In this document: positions 28,203-40,609 of the stretch, piece after piece | Numbering within the stretch: the stretch's first letter is position 1 | Layout of the letters: the number at the start of each line of letters is the position of its first letter | From: Archaeoglobus sp. | Lineage (GTDB): Archaea; Halobacteriota; Archaeoglobi; Archaeoglobales; Archaeoglobaceae | Assembly: GCA_017656505.1 (NCBI GenBank) | Contig: JACDNU010000009.1 | Span: forward strand, 1 to 64,000 | Direction of reading: 5' to 3' | Length of the DNA: 64,000 nt | Made by a program: the position numbers and the translations under genes | Notes under the pieces: model-generated | The model's database searches: none | What the model was told of the DNA's origin: nothing | What the model saw: the letters and a program-made list of their open reading frames with translations, nothing else

Positions 28203-28415
28203 CTAATTTTCTCCAACGAGTTCCTCTTTCAGCTCCCTTATAACATTTAAGCTATTTTCTATTCTCTTCAACCCTATATGGCTCATTTCGAGATTGCATG
28301 ACAGATAGTGCAAGATCGCCTCAAGCAAAGCGTCTTTCGTATTCTTTCCTGTCCTTCTCTTTAACTCCTCCAACTTCTCTTCTTTGATGACCGTTTGAGC
28401 GTGAACGTATCGCAT
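28203..28415 (-). CDS. Small conserved protein, paralogue of the 27863 gene
   Basis: 70 residues. The first 40 match the 48-residue protein at 27863 (TVIKEEKLEELKRRTG; TKDALLEAILHYL), followed by a helical extension (SLNVIRELKEELVGEN). TTTATA about 27 nt before the ATG and absence of a ribosome binding site suggest leaderless expression. The two copies converge on each other around the zinc-ribbon gene. Confidence 0.65.
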   Translation of the reverse strand: MRYVHAQTVIKEEKLEELKRRTGKNTKDALLEAILHYLSCNLEMSHIGLKRIENSLNVIRELKEELVGEN

Positions 28416-28558
28416 GCAAGAAAATTAAGCTGGAGAGGTATAAAACTTTTGAAATGTAAGATGATAATGATGCCTTTTGCCTCATGAGCTGATGAAAGAT
28501 TAATTTCCGGAAAATAAAAAGCTGATGAGAATATTTCTTTTAAAAATTAAAATTTAAA

Positions 28559-29575
<1,017 letters not shown>

Positions 29576-29667
29576 CTAACTTCACAAATAATTCTTTCGA
29601 TTTTTTTCCTAAACTGTCTTTTCCTAAACAAGCGATATGATTTTATTGATGAAATGCAAGTGCCTTT

Positions 29668-30096
29668 ATGGATTACAGACTTTTAGATCACACCGCAGAC
29701 ATAGCATTCGAGGCTTTTGGCGCATCTTTAGATGAGCTTTTTGAGAATGCCGCCAAAGCATTTTACGATGCTTTTGTTATGGTTGAAAACGTTAGGGCTG
29801 AAGAAGAGCGTAGAATAGAGGTCAGCGAATTTGAGATCGACTATCTCCTCTATAAATGGCTTAATGAGATTCTTTTCCTATTCGATACGGAATTTTTTGC
29901 CGCAAAGAATGTAAGTGTATCTATTAAAAAAGAGAAAAAAGAATACCTGCTGGAAGCAAACTTGCTTGGAGGCAAAATTGGGCCTGAAATGATAAAAACC
30001 GAACCAAAAGCAATTACAATGCACAATTTTACGGTAGAGAAAAGAAAAGAAGGAGAAAGAGAATTCTGGTATGCTCACGTCGTGATTGACATCTGA
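29668..30096 (+). CDS. Archease (RtcB tRNA ligase activator)
   Basis: 142 residues with the archease signature at both ends: YRLLDHTADIAFEAFGASLD (metal-binding Asp in HTAD) and the ending EFWYAHVVIDI. The middle has EIDYLLYKWLNEILFLFDTE. It stimulates guanylylation and turnover of the tRNA-splicing and RNA-repair ligase RtcB. No rtcB is in this window. It converges with argG. Confidence 0.93.
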   Translation: MDYRLLDHTADIAFEAFGASLDELFENAAKAFYDAFVMVENVRAEEERRIEVSEFEIDYLLYKWLNEILFLFDTEFFAAKNVSVSIKKEKKEYLLEANLLGGKIGPEMIKTEPKAITMHNFTVEKRKEGEREFWYAHVVIDI

Positions 30097-30128
30097 CTGA
30101 AATCCGATTCTATTTAATCGGATTCTTC

Positions 30129-31313
30129 TCAATCCTTCCTTTTCACAATCTCTCTGTACAACCTACCCTGCAAGCCGTGGAAAGCCGAATATCCCTCCGC
30201 TAATCTTTGATCGATCGTAGTTGTGTCAAAGGAAGTTAATTCCTCGCTGTAAAGAGCATATTCAGAAAATCTTGCCACAGGAGTTGCTGAACCTTTGAAA
30301 AGTCTGATTTTCACCCATCCTGTCACCCTTTCCTGGGTCTTATCGATAAAAGCATTGAGCGCATCGTACAAAGGATCGTTTGTCAGGCCATAATAAACCA
30401 GTTCAGCCCATTCCTCCTCAATCATTCGCTTAAACTTGAGTTCTCTTCTGCTCAAGACAAGCTTCTCTAGATCTCTGTGAGCTGTAAGGAGAATCGTCGC
30501 AGCCGGATGCTCGTAATTCTCCCTTGCTTTCAATCCGAGAACTCTGTCTTCCATCATGTCCGTTCTTCCAACGCCGTGCTTTCCGCCTATTTCGTTCAGC
30601 TTTTTTATCAGTTCAAAGCCATCCTTCCTCTCATCATTCAGAGCAACGGGAACACCCTTCTCAAAATCAATTTTAACTATCTCTGGTTGATTTGGAGCCT
30701 TTTCTGGGCTAACAGTCCACTCGAATATCTCTTCTGGCGGTATGAATGATGGATCTTCAAGCTTACCTCCCTCAACACTCCTGCTCCAGAGATTCTCGTC
30801 GATGCTCCATGGCTTTTCTTTGCTTACCTTTATGTCGATTCCCTTCTCCTTCGCATAATTAATTTCCCACTCTCTCGTGAGATTGAGCTCCCTCATTGGA
30901 GCTATAACCTTGAAGCCATACTGAAGGAATATGTTCTCAAATCTGAGCTGATCGTTTCCTTTTCCCGTACAGCCATGGGCAATCGCATCTGCTTTCTCTT
31001 TTAAAGCTATTTCCGCCGTTTTTGTTGCTATTATTGGCCTCGCAAGTGAAGTGCCCAAAACGTAGCCCTCGTAATCTCCATTCGCCTTGATGAGCATGAA
31101 AAGGGAATCAACGAACTCCTTTTTAGCATCGATCGTGTAATGTTTGTCAGAATACTTTTTACCCCTCTCTTCAGCCTCCTTTACATCCGATTCCGGCTGA
31201 CCTATGTCAACGGTAACTGTTACAACCTCATCGAATCCGTATTTTTCCCTGAGCAGGGGTATGCAGACGGTTGTGTCCAAACCTCCTGAATAGGAAAGAA
31301 CGACCTTGCTCAT
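30129..31313 (-). CDS. argG: Argininosuccinate synthase
   Basis: 394 residues. The ATP pyrophosphatase start [19 protein letters not shown] and the family pieces [29 protein letters not shown] and [14 protein letters not shown] are in order. It joins citrulline and aspartate using ATP in arginine synthesis. It lies 54 nt downstream of the hisH-hisF fusion on the same strand and may share its transcript. Confidence 0.97.
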   Translation of the reverse strand: MSKVVLSYSGGLDTTVCIPLLREKYGFDEVVTVTVDIGQPESDVKEAEERGKKYSDKHYTIDAKKEFVDSLFMLIKANGDYEGYVLGTSLARPIIATKTAEIALKEKADAIAHGCTGKGNDQLRFENIFLQYGFKVIAPMRELNLTREWEINYAKEKGIDIKVSKEKPWSIDENLWSRSVEGGKLEDPSFIPPEEIFEWTVSPEKAPNQPEIVKIDFEKGVPVALNDERKDGFELIKKLNEIGGKHGVGRTDMMEDRVLGLKARENYEHPAATILLTAHRDLEKLVLSRRELKFKRMIEEEWAELVYYGLTNDPLYDALNAFIDKTQERVTGWVKIRLFKGSATPVARFSEYALYSEELTSFDTTTIDQRLAEGYSAFHGLQGRLYREIVKRKD

Positions 31314-31367
31314 GTTTTAGCTTCACCAACTCTTTTTAAATAATTTACCGGAAGTGTTTCGCTTAAT

Positions 31368-33029
31368 TCAATCTCTGGTTTCGATTCCCCTCTGCCTGAG
31401 ATAATCCTTGACTTCTCGAATGGACACCTCCCTCCTATGGAAAATTCCCGCAGCCAGAGCAGCCTCAGCCTCCGTTTCACTGAAGACTTCGTAGAAATGC
31501 TCAACCCTTCCCGCCCCGCTTGATGCGATGACGGGGATTGTTACACCGCTTTTGACGTGGTTTATCAGCTCAATGTCAAAGCCTAGCTTCGTTCCATCCC
31601 TGTCGATGCAGTTGAGCAGAATCTCCCCAGCTCCAAGCTTCTCCACTATCCTTGCAAGCTGTAAGGCATCGATGTCCCTCTCTTCCCTCCCCCCTTTAAC
31701 CGTGCACTGGTACCAGCAGTATTCCTCGCCATTTGGGCCTGGAATCTTGGTTTTAATTACATTATGATCGGTGTCGTCCGGAGACTCGACATACACCCTC
31801 TTCGGATCGATCGAAACCACTACAGCCTGGCTGCCATAAACCTTCGAAGTCTGCTCGATCGAGCTCTCACCCGTTGCTCCATGTTTCAAATATTCTTCAG
31901 CGGCATAAACAGCATCGCTGCCTATGGACACCTTATCCGCTCCAGAGCGGAAGTATTCGGAGGCAACATCCAAAGCGGAATAATAGGTTCCATCCGAATC
32001 CTCGTAAGCCTGAATTCCACCGCCGATCGTGAGCGGAACGAAAACATTCCGCGAGGTTAATCTTAAAACTTCGAGCATCGGCTGATCTTTGAGCGGAAAA
32101 TCTCTGAAACCAGTTATATTCAGAAAAACAATCTCGTCTGCCCCCTCTTCGAAGTATCTCCTGGCAAGTTCAACCGGCTTGCCGAGGTTTCTAACCCTGC
32201 CCATCTCCCTAACATCGTACTTGTCTCCTTTCGTAACGACTAAGTCCCCTTCATCGTTCGTTCTCACATCGAGGCATGCGACTATCCTCTTGGCAAGCTT
32301 TGTTTTTCTCGATTCATACTTCCCTGCTAATTCACTATCCAGTGCTGAATCTAGAGAATCAGACTCCAAGAAGCTCTTTAAAATTCTTAATCCGGTTTCA
32401 CCGCTCTTCTCCGGATGGAATTGAACTGCTGCAACGTTACCCTTTTGAACCGCGCTGATGAACTCTCCGCCATAATCAGTTACGGCGAGAATCCAGTCGG
32501 AATTCTCTTTGCTTGGAACAGCTCTGTAAGAGTGGACGAAGTACAGCTTTTCCCCTTTGTAATCTCTAAAAAGTTTTGAGTCCTTTTTTGTCCTTATCCC
32601 ATTCCAGCCGATGTGTGGAACTGAAACCTTTTTGCTATCGAATTTGCTGATAGTACCCTTTATTATCCCCAACCCTTTTACATCAGGGGCCTCCTCACTC
32701 CCTTCAAAAAGCACCTGTAACCCGAGGCATATTCCCAAAAAAGGTCTGTTGGCTTGGATGTAATCTTTCAAGGCTTCTACGTATCCAAGCGATTCCAGTC
32801 TCTCCATTGCACTCCCAAAACTTCCAACACCAGGAAAAACGAGCTTTTCCGCTTTAAGAATGTCTTCAGGAGAGGTTACATCCTTTATCGAATATCCAAG
32901 CTTCCTTATCGCGTTCCTTATGCTCCTTATGTTTCCGGCTCCATAATCGAGGAGTGTTATTTGATTTTTGCTCACTTCTGGGTTCACTTCCAAGCTCCCT
33001 TCCAAGCTCACTTTCAAGCCTTTCCCCAA
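31368..33029 (-). CDS. hisHF: Bifunctional imidazole glycerol phosphate synthase (HisH-HisF fusion)
   Basis: 553 residues. The N-terminal third is the HisH glutaminase: [20 protein letters not shown], nucleophile [20 protein letters not shown], and His-Glu in VQFHPEKSG. The rest is the HisF cyclase barrel with Asp in RIVACLDVR and in [12 protein letters not shown]. It makes imidazole glycerol phosphate and AICAR. Fusion of the two and the long insertion in the barrel ([20 protein letters not shown] to [10 protein letters not shown]) are features of the eukaryotic HIS7 enzyme, whose length (about 552) is nearly the same. The TTG start at 33029 is uncertain; 20 N-terminal residues are repetitive and may not be translated. 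Confidence 0.95.
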   Translation of the reverse strand: MGKGLKVSLEGSLEVNPEVSKNQITLLDYGAGNIRSIRNAIRKLGYSIKDVTSPEDILKAEKLVFPGVGSFGSAMERLESLGYVEALKDYIQANRPFLGICLGLQVLFEGSEEAPDVKGLGIIKGTISKFDSKKVSVPHIGWNGIRTKKDSKLFRDYKGEKLYFVHSYRAVPSKENSDWILAVTDYGGEFISAVQKGNVAAVQFHPEKSGETGLRILKSFLESDSLDSALDSELAGKYESRKTKLAKRIVACLDVRTNDEGDLVVTKGDKYDVREMGRVRNLGKPVELARRYFEEGADEIVFLNITGFRDFPLKDQPMLEVLRLTSRNVFVPLTIGGGIQAYEDSDGTYYSALDVASEYFRSGADKVSIGSDAVYAAEEYLKHGATGESSIEQTSKVYGSQAVVVSIDPKRVYVESPDDTDHNVIKTKIPGPNGEEYCWYQCTVKGGREERDIDALQLARIVEKLGAGEILLNCIDRDGTKLGFDIELINHVKSGVTIPVIASSGAGRVEHFYEVFSETEAEAALAAGIFHRREVSIREVKDYLRQRGIETRD

Positions 33030-33142
33030 TGAATATTTAAGGTTGTCCCAGCTATCTCTAATCTAGAAAGGTGAATTAATAAAGTTAAAAGATTAAGTAA
33101 GCAAAATAATTAAATAATTAAAGCTTTGATCAATTTAATCCT

Positions 33143-33679
33143 TCAGATTGCTCCCTCGAGCTTCAGCAAGGCCTTTTTAAGGTAAACTTTTTCTCCTGAA
33201 TACCCACCAAGCGAGTTTTTCCCTACCACCCTGTGACATGGAATTATAACTGCCAAAGGATTTCTCTTCAAAGCCTGCCCAACTGCTCTGTAGCCTTTCG
33301 TTCCAATCCTCTCCGCCAATTCCTTGTAGGTTACCACCTCACCGTAAGGAATTTTTCTGGTCTCCTCCAGAACCTTTTGCTGGAAAGGAGCAAAGTCCAG
33401 CTTCTCAGAAATGGGATAATCGAAGTACACTTCCTCACCAGAAAAGTATTCGATGAGATCCTCCTTCAGTTTTCTCGCTGCTTCAATTTCTATTCTATCT
33501 TCTCGCTCAAATTCGATCTCCCTCTCCACGAAAGTCGAGGCATAAATACCGCTCGAATCCAAAAGCACTCTGAAGTAGATATTCTCCAACCCTAATTTCA
33601 ATCCTAACTTTCGAAAACAATCGGAAATTTCTGAGACGTTAACCAGAATTTCCTTAAGGCTAAGAGTTTCACTACTCAT
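33143..33679 (-). CDS. ogt: Methylated-DNA-protein-cysteine methyltransferase
   Basis: 178 residues. The C-terminal domain has the winged-helix DNA reader (IPYGEVVTYKELAERIGTKG) and the suicidal alkyl acceptor PCHRVVGKNSLGGYSG. The N-terminal half is a poorly conserved ribonuclease-H-like lobe. It repairs O6-alkylguanine by moving the alkyl group to its Cys. nadM lies just upstream on the same strand (27-nt gap). Confidence 0.94.
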   Translation of the reverse strand: MSSETLSLKEILVNVSEISDCFRKLGLKLGLENIYFRVLLDSSGIYASTFVEREIEFEREDRIEIEAARKLKEDLIEYFSGEEVYFDYPISEKLDFAPFQQKVLEETRKIPYGEVVTYKELAERIGTKGYRAVGQALKRNPLAVIIPCHRVVGKNSLGGYSGEKVYLKKALLKLEGAI

Positions 33680-33706
33680 TTCATCTGCTCATTTCACTTT
33701 CCCGTT

Positions 33707-35931
<2,225 letters not shown>

Positions 35932-36039
35932 GATCGTACCCCCCAAAACCATATTCTAATTTTATATCTGTGAAATAAGAATTACCCATATTTTTAATAA
36001 AGCCGAAAGAGATATATCAAGCTTTCGTTATTCGCTTTT

Positions 36040-36582
36040 ATGCTTAATCTTCTCCTTAAAACGATATGGCTTCTCATTCCGGCTTACACTCCAAATAATT
36101 TTGCAGTAGTTTTTGGAGGTGGAACACCGATAGATTTTGGAAAAAATTTCATAGATGGAAGGAGGATTCTCGGTGATGGAAAAACAATAAGAGGCTTTGT
36201 ATGCGGTGTTGCAGGTGGGATATTCTGTGGAATTCTGCAATTCAACCTTGAGAAACTTTTTGGGGTTGCCCTATTCTCCTCCCTAGCATTTTCGGATGCA
36301 TTAGTCCTGATAGCTTCTCTTTCCCTTGGATCGCTAACGGGAGATGTTTTAGGCAGTTTCATCAAACGAAGGTTTGGGCTAAAAAGGGGGCAAGCATTTC
36401 CTTTTTTTGATCAATTGACCTTTTTAGTTGTGGCATTCATCTTTGCTTGCTTTTCTTCACCTTTCTTCAGCCAACTCTTCACGCTTGACGTGATCGTCGT
36501 AGCATTGGTACTCACCCCTATCCTGCATCTCCTTACGAACTACCTAGCATACAAGCTCCGGCTCAAGGATGTTCCATGGTAA
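36040..36582 (+). CDS. carS: CDP-archaeol synthase
   Basis: 180 residues, four to five membrane segments, with the family motif DGKTIRGFVCGVAGG and the start IWLLIPAYTPNNFAVVFGGG. The motif LTGDVLGSFIKRRFGLKRGQ lies in the cytosolic loop. It transfers CMP from CTP to unsaturated archaetidic acid, the precursor of polar ether lipids, in the membrane. pyrE follows on the same strand after 95 nt. Confidence 0.94.
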   Translation: MLNLLLKTIWLLIPAYTPNNFAVVFGGGTPIDFGKNFIDGRRILGDGKTIRGFVCGVAGGIFCGILQFNLEKLFGVALFSSLAFSDALVLIASLSLGSLTGDVLGSFIKRRFGLKRGQAFPFFDQLTFLVVAFIFACFSSPFFSQLFTLDVIVVALVLTPILHLLTNYLAYKLRLKDVPW

Positions 36583-36677
36583 ATGGTAGATGTAAATTTG
36601 ATAGACAACCTGATAGAAACTAAAAGATTTTAAAATTTGAACCGTAATTATCCAACGGGATACGGGGATGAAAATGA

Positions 36678-37220
36678 ATGAGGATGAATGAAGAGAAGCT
36701 TATAGAAAGAATGATCGAGGCTGAATGCCTGAAATTTGGAGAATTCATCCTTTCTTCCGGAAGAAAAAGCAACTTCTACATCGATATCAAGCAAGCTTCA
36801 ACTTATCCAGATATTCTGGAGATGATAGCAGAGATTGTGAGTGAGAAAATCAGGGATGCAAATATAGAATACGAAAAGATAGCCTGCGTTGAGCTTGGAG
36901 GAGTTCCGATTGCCGTGGCTGTTTCTCTAAAAACCAAAAAACCCTTACTGATATTCCGAAAGGTGAAAAAGGATTATGGTGTGAAGTCAGATATGATTGG
37001 CGAATTGCTGGAAGGAGAGAAAGTTCTGGTAGTAGAGGATGTCACAACTACTGGCAACTCAGCTTACTCCGTTGTCGAAAGGGTGAGAGATAAAGGGGGG
37101 AATGTGGAAGCAGTTATCGTGATAGTTGATCGCGAAGAGGGAGCAGCTGAATTTTTCAAAGAAAAGGAGATTCCCTTTCTTCCTATCCTGACGGCTTCAA
37201 AGTTACTCGCTTGGAAATGA
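36678..37220 (+). CDS. pyrE: Orotate phosphoribosyltransferase
   Basis: 180 residues. The start FGEFILSSGRKSNFYIDIKQ, the PRPP motif VLVVEDVTTTGNSAYSVVE and the end fit archaeal PyrE. It makes orotidine monophosphate in pyrimidine synthesis. Its last 18 nt overlap the end of the leftward regulator gene (convergent). An in-frame upstream ATG is not preferred. Confidence 0.95.
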   Translation: MRMNEEKLIERMIEAECLKFGEFILSSGRKSNFYIDIKQASTYPDILEMIAEIVSEKIRDANIEYEKIACVELGGVPIAVAVSLKTKKPLLIFRKVKKDYGVKSDMIGELLEGEKVLVVEDVTTTGNSAYSVVERVRDKGGNVEAVIVIVDREEGAAEFFKEKEIPFLPILTASKLLAWK

Positions 37221-38207
37221 GAGCTTGAGAACAGTTCTGAGGCTCTCTCTACTGAGATTAATTCCAGATCCTTCTAAATACGACACAATTTCCTCTTCTT
37301 TAACTTCCGGGCAAAAGATGTAACTCTTGATCGATCTTTCCAATAAACCTACTTCAAATTCCAGTTTTTCAGCAATCAAATTTAGATCTTCTCTCTTTAG
37401 TTCCTTACCGCACCCTCCATCGTAAATCCCAAGGAAACTTTCTATTTTTCCTCTGTTCAGAGCCAAGGATTCCTCATTCACCGCAAGTGAACAGCAAACA
37501 AACTCGCCAATCACTTCACTGAAACGTTTTGCTTTATATCCTTCCTCCTCCAGAAGCGTAAGATAAGGCTCCCATATAGCGAGCCCCTCAATTTCCCCAT
37601 TTCTCAGACTCTCAATCATGGACTCCGGAGAGTTGAAATAATGGATCTTAAAATCAATCTTGAAATCTTTCCCGATAAGGGAAAGAAACCTTCGAAGATT
37701 CCTGTCCATCGTTGACATCTCTGTTGTTCCAAATACTCCAACCTTCGAATTCGAAAAAACAACCCCACTACCATTTTTCGCAACGATTCTGATTATTCTG
37801 AAATTTTTCATCAAAACACCCATTACCAGCTGGGTAAGGAGGGGGCTTGCAGCCATGTCGACCCTCCCTTGGCTAAGAGATCTCGTTAGATCAATTGGAT
37901 CGTTGAAGAGCTTAACGACTACACCTTCTTCAACGGCAGCTTTAATCAGATACGCATATTCGCTCGATTTCAGTATGCCAAGCTTTAAAACACCCGGATA
38001 GGGAAAAGGATAATTTTCAGTCCTCCAAACTCGATTGGCTCTAGCTGAGATCTTCTTTCTAATAACCAGTCCCTTCGACTCAAATTCGCTGAGAATTTCG
38101 GAAACTGTCGATTTCGAGAGATTCAGGATCTTAGGGATTTCACTTTGAAGTATTCCATCTCCTCCGACTTCATCCAGCAAATCGAGTATTCTTTTTTCTG
38201 CTCCCAC
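37203..38207 (-). CDS. One-component regulator: winged helix fused to periplasmic-binding-like domain
   Basis: 334 residues. The N-terminal 70 are a MarR-type winged helix (GILQSEIPKILNLSKSTVSE; VIRKKISARANRVWRT). The remaining 260 look like the type II substrate-binding fold of NMT1/ThiY/SsuA proteins (LKLGILKSSEYAYLIKAAVE; VDMAASPLLTQLVMGV; GEIEGLAIWEPYLTLLEEEG), but without a signal peptide, so it acts in the cytoplasm as a ligand sensor. The ligand could be a thiamine precursor, sulfonate or similar small anion; nothing adjacent decides it. Confidence 0.8.
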   Translation of the reverse strand: MGAEKRILDLLDEVGGDGILQSEIPKILNLSKSTVSEILSEFESKGLVIRKKISARANRVWRTENYPFPYPGVLKLGILKSSEYAYLIKAAVEEGVVVKLFNDPIDLTRSLSQGRVDMAASPLLTQLVMGVLMKNFRIIRIVAKNGSGVVFSNSKVGVFGTTEMSTMDRNLRRFLSLIGKDFKIDFKIHYFNSPESMIESLRNGEIEGLAIWEPYLTLLEEEGYKAKRFSEVIGEFVCCSLAVNEESLALNRGKIESFLGIYDGGCGKELKREDLNLIAEKLEFEVGLLERSIKSYIFCPEVKEEEIVSYLEGSGINLSRESLRTVLKLSFPSE

Positions 38208-38299
38208 ATGAAAATTTTATTTTAGAGCCATATAAACGTTACATAACGTCGTCGATATACCCAAACAAATTTAAGTTTCTGATTTCGGGAATAGTTTGA

Positions 38300-39001
38300 A
38301 TGAGGGGGAAGAGGCGAAAGGTTAAGGCTTTACTTATAATCTCTACAATATCGCTAATGCTGTTTTCTGGTTGCTTAAGTTCACCGAATGAAAAGGTGGT
38401 AGGAGAAAAACACATCACCGATAATTCAAATAATTCGAGTAATTCAAACATCGAAGAAGCAAACTCAGATCTGATAAAACAAATAAATCTGAAAAACATT
38501 TCCGATTCTGAAATAATAGAGCTCTTTTTGAATGAATCCGGTATGAAAGAAAAGTATCGAACATGGAATTTCAGCATCAGTGTAAAAACACTCACTGGAG
38601 ACAAGTTATCCGTTGATCTCTACGCTTACAAGGGTGAATGGGAAAGTGTGAACAAAATAAGTTTCCTTTTAGATAGCAAGGGGGAAATCTCTGAGCTGCA
38701 TGTTTATCCCTACATAAAAACATCAATGCCGTCTCCACTTTCCTCTGAAGAAAGAGAAAGAGTTCTTAATCTCGTTTTTAACAATTCAGAAGTTAAGAAA
38801 ATAGTAGCCGGTCGAGGATTTGAAATCTGGCAGATGTCAAAATTCGTGAACCCTTTTACCGGAAAGGAGAGAGGAATAGAGATCTATCTGAGCATAAACG
38901 ATTCAAAAGAGACCTATGTAATCAGCTTGAAAGACAATAACGTTTCAATTATAAACCTGCATTTTTGGAGAGAAGAAGGGCTGGTGTTTTTCAGAGAGTA
39001 A
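38300..39001 (+). CDS. Secreted lipoprotein of unknown function
   Basis: 233 residues. A basic N-terminus, hydrophobic stretch and lipobox (ISLMLFSGCLSS) predict attachment outside the cell by a lipid on Cys25. A Ser/Asn-rich linker (SNNSSNSN) leads to a beta-rich domain that contains a repeated theme (IPEVS-like strands are not seen; MPSPLSSEERERVLNLVFNN and VAGRGFEIWQMSK are). No family recognised. It precedes the symporter pair by 65 nt and may belong to it. Confidence 0.7.
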   Translation: MRGKRRKVKALLIISTISLMLFSGCLSSPNEKVVGEKHITDNSNNSSNSNIEEANSDLIKQINLKNISDSEIIELFLNESGMKEKYRTWNFSISVKTLTGDKLSVDLYAYKGEWESVNKISFLLDSKGEISELHVYPYIKTSMPSPLSSEERERVLNLVFNNSEVKKIVAGRGFEIWQMSKFVNPFTGKERGIEIYLSINDSKETYVISLKDNNVSIINLHFWREEGLVFFRE

Positions 39002-39052
39002 GTAGAACTAAATCAAACAGAATCAAATCAAAAACCTTTTATTCAGCTTTAC

Positions 39053-39066
39053 CGAACATATGTTCG
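39053..39066. promoter_or_regulatory. Perfect 14-bp palindrome at the symporter start
   Basis: CGAACAT-ATGTTCG directly abuts the ATG at 39067. A TATA-like CCTTTTATTC (39036-39045) lies about 20 nt before it, so the palindrome covers the expected transcription start. It is a strong operator candidate for the small membrane protein and Na+/solute symporter genes. The binding protein is not known. Confidence 0.6.
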
Positions 39067-39210
39067 ATGAAGTTTCTAGAGGGTTTGATAGTAATACTAG
39101 CAATGCTCGTGCCTTTTGCGTTCATAAAAACGCATGATATGCTTACTTACGCGTATTGGTGTGTTGTAGTTTCAATTTACCTTGCATACATAGCCCTCTC
39201 GAGGTGGTGA
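39067..39210 (+). CDS. Small two-span membrane protein preceding symporter
   Basis: The track starts at 38965 inside the lipoprotein gene; the ATG at 39067 gives 47 residues, nearly all membrane: FLEGLIVILAMLVPFAFI and YAYWCVVVSIYLAYIALSRW. It stops 1 nt before the symporter ATG. A small hydrophobic partner in front of a sodium/solute symporter is a known layout (DUF3311-like in bacteria); family membership is not certain. Confidence 0.65.
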   Translation: MKFLEGLIVILAMLVPFAFIKTHDMLTYAYWCVVVSIYLAYIALSRW

Positions 39211-39211
39211 G

Positions 39212-40609
39212 ATGCTTTACATTCTCGCTTTCATCGCTTACGCGATAATAGGAACGGTAATCGCCCTCTATGCGAGAAAGGGAATTAGAACTCAAGAAGA
39301 CTACTACATAGGTGGAAGAAAGATTGGTGGGGCTGTTTCTGCTTTGACCTACGCTGCCACAACCTACTCAGCTTTCATGATGGTTGGGCTGGTTGGTTTA
39401 AGCTACGCCTCGGGAGTTGGGGCTTTGGGTTTTGAGCTTTTCTATCTCGTCGGCACCCTACTGCTTCTATCCTATTACGCTCCAAAGGTTTGGAAGCTTG
39501 GAAAGGAAAAGGGATTCATAACCCCCGGGGACATGATGGCCGAAAGATACGGCAGCGTTGTGCCAAAAATAATGGCTTTAATCGTCTCCACTGCCTTAAT
39601 CCCTTACATATCGGTGCAGCTCATTGGAGTTGCCTTGATAATCGAGAAAACTTCGGGAATAAGCTTCATCAACGGAATTTTCCTTGCAGCAATCCTGATA
39701 GCCTTCTGGGCATTCCTCGGCGGTCTCAGAGGCGTTGCTTGGACGGATGCCGTGCAAGGAGTTTTCATGCTCGTGCTTGCAATCTTAGCTGTTGTGTGGG
39801 TTTACACCTATGCCTTCAGCGATGTTTCCTTTACAACCGAAGTTTCAAAACTCGGTGATTTGCTTGTGGTACCTAACAAAATCTGGACACCGATGAGATT
39901 TATTTCACTGACAGTTCCATGGTTCTTCTTTGCTTTAACAAATCCTCAAGTTTTTCAGCGCCTTTACATTCCTAAGAGCGAGTTCGCGTTGAAGAGAATG
40001 GTTGTTCTCTTCGGACTTTTCGGGCTTGTTTATACGATCCTCGTAACCTTTCTTGGCTTAGAGCTTAGAACAATGACTGAATTTGGAGCTTTTCCGATTA
40101 TAAAAGACAGAGACGCTGTAACGCCAACATTGCTTAGTTTAATGCCTCCCGCTTTAGGTGTTCTGCTATCTCTCAGCATCTTCGCAGCAGCGATAACCAC
40201 AGCAAACTCGATCGTTTTAACTCTCGCTTCGATGATATCCCGCGATTTGTTTGGAAGTGAGAAAATATCAACCGGAAAGCTTCTCATCGTGTTGCTAACG
40301 ATTGCCATAACCGTTTTCGCCCTTCAGAGACCGGGATATATTGTGGAGCTTGCCGTTCTAAGCTCAACGCTTTTACTTTGCCAACTTCCTTTAATATTCG
40401 GGGTCTTCCACTGGAAAATTGGAGGAAAGGTAGCTGCAAGCTTCACGCTACTTTCCGGTTTTTCGATTGCGGTCTTTCTCTTCTATTCCAAGCTGAATCC
40501 CCTTAGCGTTCCAGCTTCCGTTTGGGTTTTTGCAGTATCCTTTGCAGTCTTCTTTGTTTCTGCATTCCTCGAGGATAAGCTGACTGGAGTTAAGTTAAGT
40601 GGAGAATAG
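39212..40609 (+). CDS. Sodium:solute symporter (SSS family)
   Basis: 465 residues with about 13 membrane segments. Family signature pieces are EDYYIGGRKIGGAVSALTYA, VGLSYASGVGALGFELFYLV and WAFLGGLRGVAWTDAVQGVF. It carries a small organic solute with Na+; the substrate (amino acid, carboxylate or similar) cannot be read from sequence. It ends 14 nt inside the convergent HEAT gene. Confidence 0.9.
   Translation: MLYILAFIAYAIIGTVIALYARKGIRTQEDYYIGGRKIGGAVSALTYAATTYSAFMMVGLVGLSYASGVGALGFELFYLVGTLLLLSYYAPKVWKLGKEKGFITPGDMMAERYGSVVPKIMALIVSTALIPYISVQLIGVALIIEKTSGISFINGIFLAAILIAFWAFLGGLRGVAWTDAVQGVFMLVLAILAVVWVYTYAFSDVSFTTEVSKLGDLLVVPNKIWTPMRFISLTVPWFFFALTNPQVFQRLYIPKSEFALKRMVVLFGLFGLVYTILVTFLGLELRTMTEFGAFPIIKDRDAVTPTLLSLMPPALGVLLSLSIFAAAITTANSIVLTLASMISRDLFGSEKISTGKLLIVLLTIAITVFALQRPGYIVELAVLSSTLLLCQLPLIFGVFHWKIGGKVAASFTLLSGFSIAVFLFYSKLNPLSVPASVWVFAVSFAVFFVSAFLEDKLTGVKLSGE

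Noticed and set aside
31310-31504. 64-residue ORF between hisHF and argG
   Set aside because: Shadow of the hisHF C-terminus in another frame.
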